Source: Rhizobium mongolense subsp. loessense
GTDB taxonomy: Bacteria; Pseudomonadota; Alphaproteobacteria; Rhizobiales; Rhizobiaceae
DNA: 64,000 bases
Direction: 5' to 3'
NCBI RefSeq assembly: GCF_900099775.1
Contig: NZ_FMTM01000002.1
Location: forward strand, 558,001 to 622,000
Translations under genes and position numbers: made by a program
Notes under the pieces: model-generated
The model's database searches: none
What the model was told of the DNA's origin: nothing
What the model saw: only the letters and a program-made list of their open reading frames with translations
Shown: positions 61,211-64,000 of the stretch, piece by piece
Position numbering within the stretch: the first letter of the stretch is position 1
Layout: each line of letters opens with the position of its first letter

Positions 61211-61240
61211 CGCTCCGGCAGGACGCCACCTGCCGGAGCG
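61211..61240 (+). terminator. perfect 12-bp stem hairpin
   Basis: CGCTCCGGCAGG and CCTGCCGGAGCG pair without mismatch around a six-base loop, ten bases after the hydrolase stop. It is not followed by a T run (AATTGCTT), so it may attenuate or protect mRNA rather than terminate fully. Confidence 0.6.
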
Positions 61241-61270
61241 AATTGCTTCCCCCAAGCGAAGGTCTCCTCC

Positions 61271-61561
61271 ATGAAAATCTATCTCCTGTCACTCGGTGCC
61301 GGCCTGCTGGTGGGCGTGATCTACAGCCTGCTCAATGTCCGCTCGCCTGCCCCGCCGGTCGTCGCCCTCATCGGGCTGCTCGGGATCCTTGTCGGCGAGC
61401 AGCTCCTGCCGCTGGCAAAAAGCATCTGGGCTCGCGAGCCTGCTGCCCTTTCATGGTATCATCAGGTAAAACCGCACATGTTCGGTCACCTCCCAAAAGG
61501 CGGGCTGAACGTCGTGGAAGTGACGCCTTCCCGGGAAGATCCGACATCGGAGAAAAGCTGA
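61271..61561 (+). CDS. XapX domain-containing membrane protein
   Basis: A 96-residue protein with two hydrophobic segments (YLLSLGAGLLVGVIYSLL and PPVVALIGLLGILVGEQLLP) joined by the NVRSPAPP loop, the hallmark of XapX/DUF1427 proteins. The C-terminal third is soluble and basic. The function of the family is unknown, but it often sits with amidohydrolases as here. Its stop overlaps the amidohydrolase ATG by one base (TGATG). Confidence 0.88.
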   Translation: MKIYLLSLGAGLLVGVIYSLLNVRSPAPPVVALIGLLGILVGEQLLPLAKSIWAREPAALSWYHQVKPHMFGHLPKGGLNVVEVTPSREDPTSEKS

Positions 61562-63543
61562 TGACGACACGCCGCACATTCCTGGGCGCAGCTTCGAGCC
61601 TCGCCTTTTCACATCTGTTTTCACCGGCCAATGCCGCCGATCCCATCAAGACCGGAGCCGCTTCCATGCACGCAGACATCGTTCTTCACAACGGATTGAT
61701 CACCACGCTTGATCGCGCAAATCCGAACGCCACTGCGATCGCCGTCAAGGACGGTCTCTTCATGGACGTGGGCACCGACAGCGAAGTCATGACACTCGCT
61801 GGACCTGACACGAAGATCGTCGATCTCAAGGGCAAGCGCGTCCTGCCTGGTTTGATCGACAACCACACCCACGTCGTGCGCGGCGGCCTTAACTTCAACA
61901 TGGAGCTCCGCTGGGACGGCGTCCGCTCGCTCGCCGACGCGATGGACATGCTGAGGCGACAAGTGGCCATCACGCCCGCCCCGCAATGGGTGCGCGTCGT
62001 CGGCGGATTCACCGAACACCAGTTCGCCGAGAAGCGCCTGCCAACGATCGACGAGATCAATGCGATCGCACCCGATACGCCCGTCTTCCTGTTGCACCTG
62101 TACGACCGCGCATTGCTGAACGGCGCTGCTCTTCGCGCTGTCGGCTATACGAAGGACACCCCGAACCCTCACGGCGGCGAGATCACCCGCGATGCCAACG
62201 GCAATCCGACGGGGTTGCTGCTCGCCAAGCCGAATGCGGGCATTCTTTATTCGACTCTCTCCAAGGGGCCGAAGCTTCCTTTCGATTATCAGGTCAATTC
62301 CACCCGCCACTTTATGCGGGAGCTCAACCGGCTGGGCGTCACCGGGGTTATCGACGCGGGCGGCGGCTTCCAGAACTATCCGGACGACTACGCCGTCATC
62401 CAGAAACTCTCGGACGAAAATCAGCTCACGGTACGCCTGGCCTACAACCTGTTCACGCAGAAGCCGAAGGAAGAGAAGCAGGACTTCCTCAACTGGACAC
62501 AGTCGGTCAAATACAAGCAGGGCAACGACTACTTCCGCCACAATGGCGCGGGCGAAATGCTCGTGTTTTCCGCCGCGGACTTCGAAGACTTCCGTCAACC
62601 GCGGCCCGAGATGGCTCCGGAGATGGAAGGCGAGCTTGAAGAGGTGGTTCGAGTGCTTGCCGAAAACCGCTGGCCCTGGCGCATGCATGCCACCTACGAC
62701 GAAACCATCAGCCGATCCCTCGACGTCTTCGAGAAGGTCAACAAGGATATCCCGCTCGAGGGTCTGAACTGGTTTTTCGACCACGCCGAAACAATTTCGG
62801 ACCGTTCGATCGACCGGATCGCAGCGCTCGGCGGTGGCATCGCGACCCAGCATCGCATGGCTTATCAGGGCGAATATTTTGTCGAGCGTTATGGTCATGG
62901 CGTTGCCGAGGCGACGCCGCCGATCAAGCGCATGCTTGAGAAGGGCGTCAACGTCTCCGCTGGCACAGATGCGACCCGTGTTGCCTCCTACAATCCTTGG
63001 GTCTCGCTTTCCTGGATGGTGACTGGCAAGACCGTCGGCGGCATGCAGCTATATCCCCGCGCCAATTGCCTCGACCGTGAAACGGCACTGCGCATGTGGA
63101 CCGAAAAGGTTACCTGGTTCTCCAATGAGGAAGGCAAGAAGGGCCGGATCGAGAAGGGCCAGTTCGCCGATCTCGTCGTGCCGGATAAGGACTTTTTCTC
63201 TTGCTCGGAAGACGAGATTTCATTCCTGACGTCGGACCTTACCATGGTCGGCGGCAAGATCGTCTACGGTGCCGGCGACTTCAAGCCGCTCGACGAAAAC
63301 GATGTGCCCCGTGCCATGCCTGACTGGTCGCCGGTGCGCAACTTCGGCGGCTATGCCGCCTGGGGCGAGCCGGAAGGGGCCGGCAAACGTTCACTTCGCC
63401 GCACGGCGATATCGGCATGCGGCTGCGCCAGCGATTGCGGCGTGCATGGCCACGACCACGCCCACGCCTGGACCTCGAAACTGCCGATCGCTGACCTTAA
63501 GGGCTTCTTCGGTGCGCTTGGTTGCTCGTGCTGGGCGGTGTGA
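61561..63543 (+). CDS. Tat-exported amidohydrolase (amidohydrolase 3 family) with Cys/His-rich tail
   Basis: A 660-residue hydrolase. The N-terminus has a twin-arginine signal (MTTRRTFLGAASSLAFSHLF, likely cut after NAA). The catalytic barrel begins with DNHTHVVRGG (HxH metal motif) and continues with VVGGFTEHQF, RMHATYDETISRSLD (His), WFFDHAETISD and NVSAGTDATRV (Asp), as in YtcJ/NfdA-type amidohydrolases. Unusually, about 50 C-terminal residues form a Cys/His-rich tail (ACGCASDCGVHGHDHAHAW, then GCSCWAV) outside the fold. It is coupled to XapX by overlapping codons. Substrate unknown. Confidence 0.88.
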   Translation: MTTRRTFLGAASSLAFSHLFSPANAADPIKTGAASMHADIVLHNGLITTLDRANPNATAIAVKDGLFMDVGTDSEVMTLAGPDTKIVDLKGKRVLPGLIDNHTHVVRGGLNFNMELRWDGVRSLADAMDMLRRQVAITPAPQWVRVVGGFTEHQFAEKRLPTIDEINAIAPDTPVFLLHLYDRALLNGAALRAVGYTKDTPNPHGGEITRDANGNPTGLLLAKPNAGILYSTLSKGPKLPFDYQVNSTRHFMRELNRLGVTGVIDAGGGFQNYPDDYAVIQKLSDENQLTVRLAYNLFTQKPKEEKQDFLNWTQSVKYKQGNDYFRHNGAGEMLVFSAADFEDFRQPRPEMAPEMEGELEEVVRVLAENRWPWRMHATYDETISRSLDVFEKVNKDIPLEGLNWFFDHAETISDRSIDRIAALGGGIATQHRMAYQGEYFVERYGHGVAEATPPIKRMLEKGVNVSAGTDATRVASYNPWVSLSWMVTGKTVGGMQLYPRANCLDRETALRMWTEKVTWFSNEEGKKGRIEKGQFADLVVPDKDFFSCSEDEISFLTSDLTMVGGKIVYGAGDFKPLDENDVPRAMPDWSPVRNFGGYAAWGEPEGAGKRSLRRTAISACGCASDCGVHGHDHAHAWTSKLPIADLKGFFGALGCSCWAV

Positions 63544-63575
63544 AGGCAGGCCGCATCGTGCCCAGCGAATGGAAT

Positions 63576-63597
63576 GGGCAGCGGGCAACCGCTGCCC
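63576..63597 (+). terminator. hairpin downstream of the amidohydrolase gene
   Basis: GGGCAGCGG and CCGCTGCCC form a perfect nine-base stem closed by a GCAA tetraloop, 33 bases after the stop and followed by CCCGTTTC. This is a good terminator candidate for the dioxygenase operon. Confidence 0.6.
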
Positions 63598-63624
63598 CCG
63601 TTTCGACCTGCGCCAAGGCATTTT

Positions 63625-63641
63625 ATTGCGATAATCGCAAT
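63625..63641. promoter_or_regulatory. 17-bp palindrome upstream of the DoxX-family gene
   Basis: ATTGCGAT and ATCGCAAT flank a single central A, about 110 bp upstream of the DoxX-family ATG. It could be an operator for the LysR regulator of the cluster or for another regulator; no consensus is matched with certainty. Confidence 0.45.
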
Positions 63642-63753
63642 TAAATCGAAAGTATTGATGCAATTGTTGGCGGCAATCTTTCCGGCCAGTATCGCTCCAT
63701 CAGCCGCAATCAACGCCGATCGGCTTAATCGGGCAAAAATTACAGGAGCAGAC

Positions 63754-64000
63754 ATGATTGACCATTCTCCATCCACAAATCGCAACAGCGGTGCTCTTGC
63801 GGGAATCGTTGCCGCGCCTGCGACGCGGGTCGTCGCGCTTCTCGCGCTCTGTGCGGCCTATATCCAGGGACCGCTCGACAAGATCTTCGATTTCGACGGC
63901 GCACTGGCCGAGATGGAGCATTTCGGCCTGCATCCGGCCGGGTTCTTCGCGGTGGCAGTCATCACCTTCGAACTTGCCGCCTCGGCCATGGTCGTGTCGG
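63754..64000 (+). CDS. DoxX-family membrane protein (partial, cut by window end)
   Basis: The ATG at 63754 has AGGAGCAGAC upstream, and the frame is open to the window edge, giving 82 residues. The sequence shows the first membrane segment (VVALLALCAAYI), the DoxX-like loop GPLDKIFDF with EMEHFGLHPAG, and a second hydrophobic segment (FFAVAVITFELAASAMV). DoxX proteins commonly accompany quinone- or thiol-stress dioxygenases. It is preceded by its own palindrome and by the terminator of the upstream operon, so it may form a separate unit. Confidence 0.8.
   Translation, partial: MIDHSPSTNRNSGALAGIVAAPATRVVALLALCAAYIQGPLDKIFDFDGALAEMEHFGLHPAGFFAVAVITFELAASAMVVS

Noticed and set aside
61033..61560. 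Upstream extension of the amidohydrolase frame through the YcaC-like and XapX genes.
   Set aside because: The extension is low-complexity Arg-rich sequence in another frame; the Tat signal beginning at 61561 fixes the start.
1..64000. CRISPR array, prophage, tRNA or rRNA genes.
   Set aside because: I saw no regularly spaced repeat series, no phage structural genes, and no cloverleaf or rRNA-like stretch; short tRNA genes cannot be fully excluded by eye.

Overview
The window looks like accessory DNA from an alphaproteobacterium of the Rhizobiaceae (Rhizobium, Agrobacterium or Ensifer type), probably a plasmid or secondary replicon. The basis is inference: high GC content, four sugar ABC-transport loci each next to a GntR, LacI or IclR regulator, TIM-barrel sugar epimerases, a PaoABC-like aldehyde oxidoreductase, and gene remnants between intact operons. 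There are no rRNA, tRNA, ribosomal or replication genes, and I saw no CRISPR array.

Layout. (1) 1-6335: the end of a sugar ABC transporter with two ATPases, then a catabolic block: hydroxyacid dehydrogenase, FadR-type regulator, enolase-superfamily dehydratase and two divergent tagatose/psicose-3-epimerase-like proteins. Two copies of a FadR-like palindrome lie between the epimerases. (2) 6483-11165: a GNAT acetyltransferase, a small unknown protein, an 865-residue adenylation-ACP-acyltransferase fusion and a decayed MFS transporter. (3) 11399-13955: an FCD regulator, a DapA-like aldolase/dehydratase and a broken alpha-ketoglutaric semialdehyde dehydrogenase. (4) 13995-21398: a fructose-type ABC transporter, IolH-like protein, Gfo/Idh oxidoreductase and epimerase under a divergent LacI-family regulator. 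(5) 21500-29997: an AAA kinase between gene fragments, paoABC-like genes, an AraC regulator, an EntD-like phosphopantetheinyl transferase split by an in-frame TGA, and a truncated TetR gene.

(6) 30301-40709: an IclR-controlled locus with a ribose-type ABC transporter, a lactonase-like amidohydrolase, a PLP D-amino-acid dehydratase-like enzyme, a frameshifted RidA, a zinc deacylase, and a convergent gene of unknown function that shares a 36-bp promoter element with the transporter promoter. This is the best candidate for an undescribed catabolic system. (7) 41086-48708: a CUT1 sugar ABC transporter, LacI regulator, RbsD/FucU mutarotase and ribokinase, with two identical 14-bp palindromes at the divergent promoter.

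(8) 49462-58239: a mixed region with an AraC regulator followed by a decayed copy of its own C-terminus, an alpha/beta hydrolase, an NDH-2-like flavoprotein, an IS5-type transposase remnant, a MscS channel, a cupin, an NmrA-like protein, an MBL hydrolase and a broken second copy of the 29.7-kb small gene. (9) 58452-64000: a LysR regulator divergent from a ring-cleaving dioxygenase, YcaC-like hydrolase, XapX protein, Tat-exported amidohydrolase and a DoxX-family gene cut by the window edge.

Most intact operons are import-plus-catabolism units with a local repressor. The remnants lie mainly in the seams between operons, which suggests repeated insertion and decay of catabolic modules.
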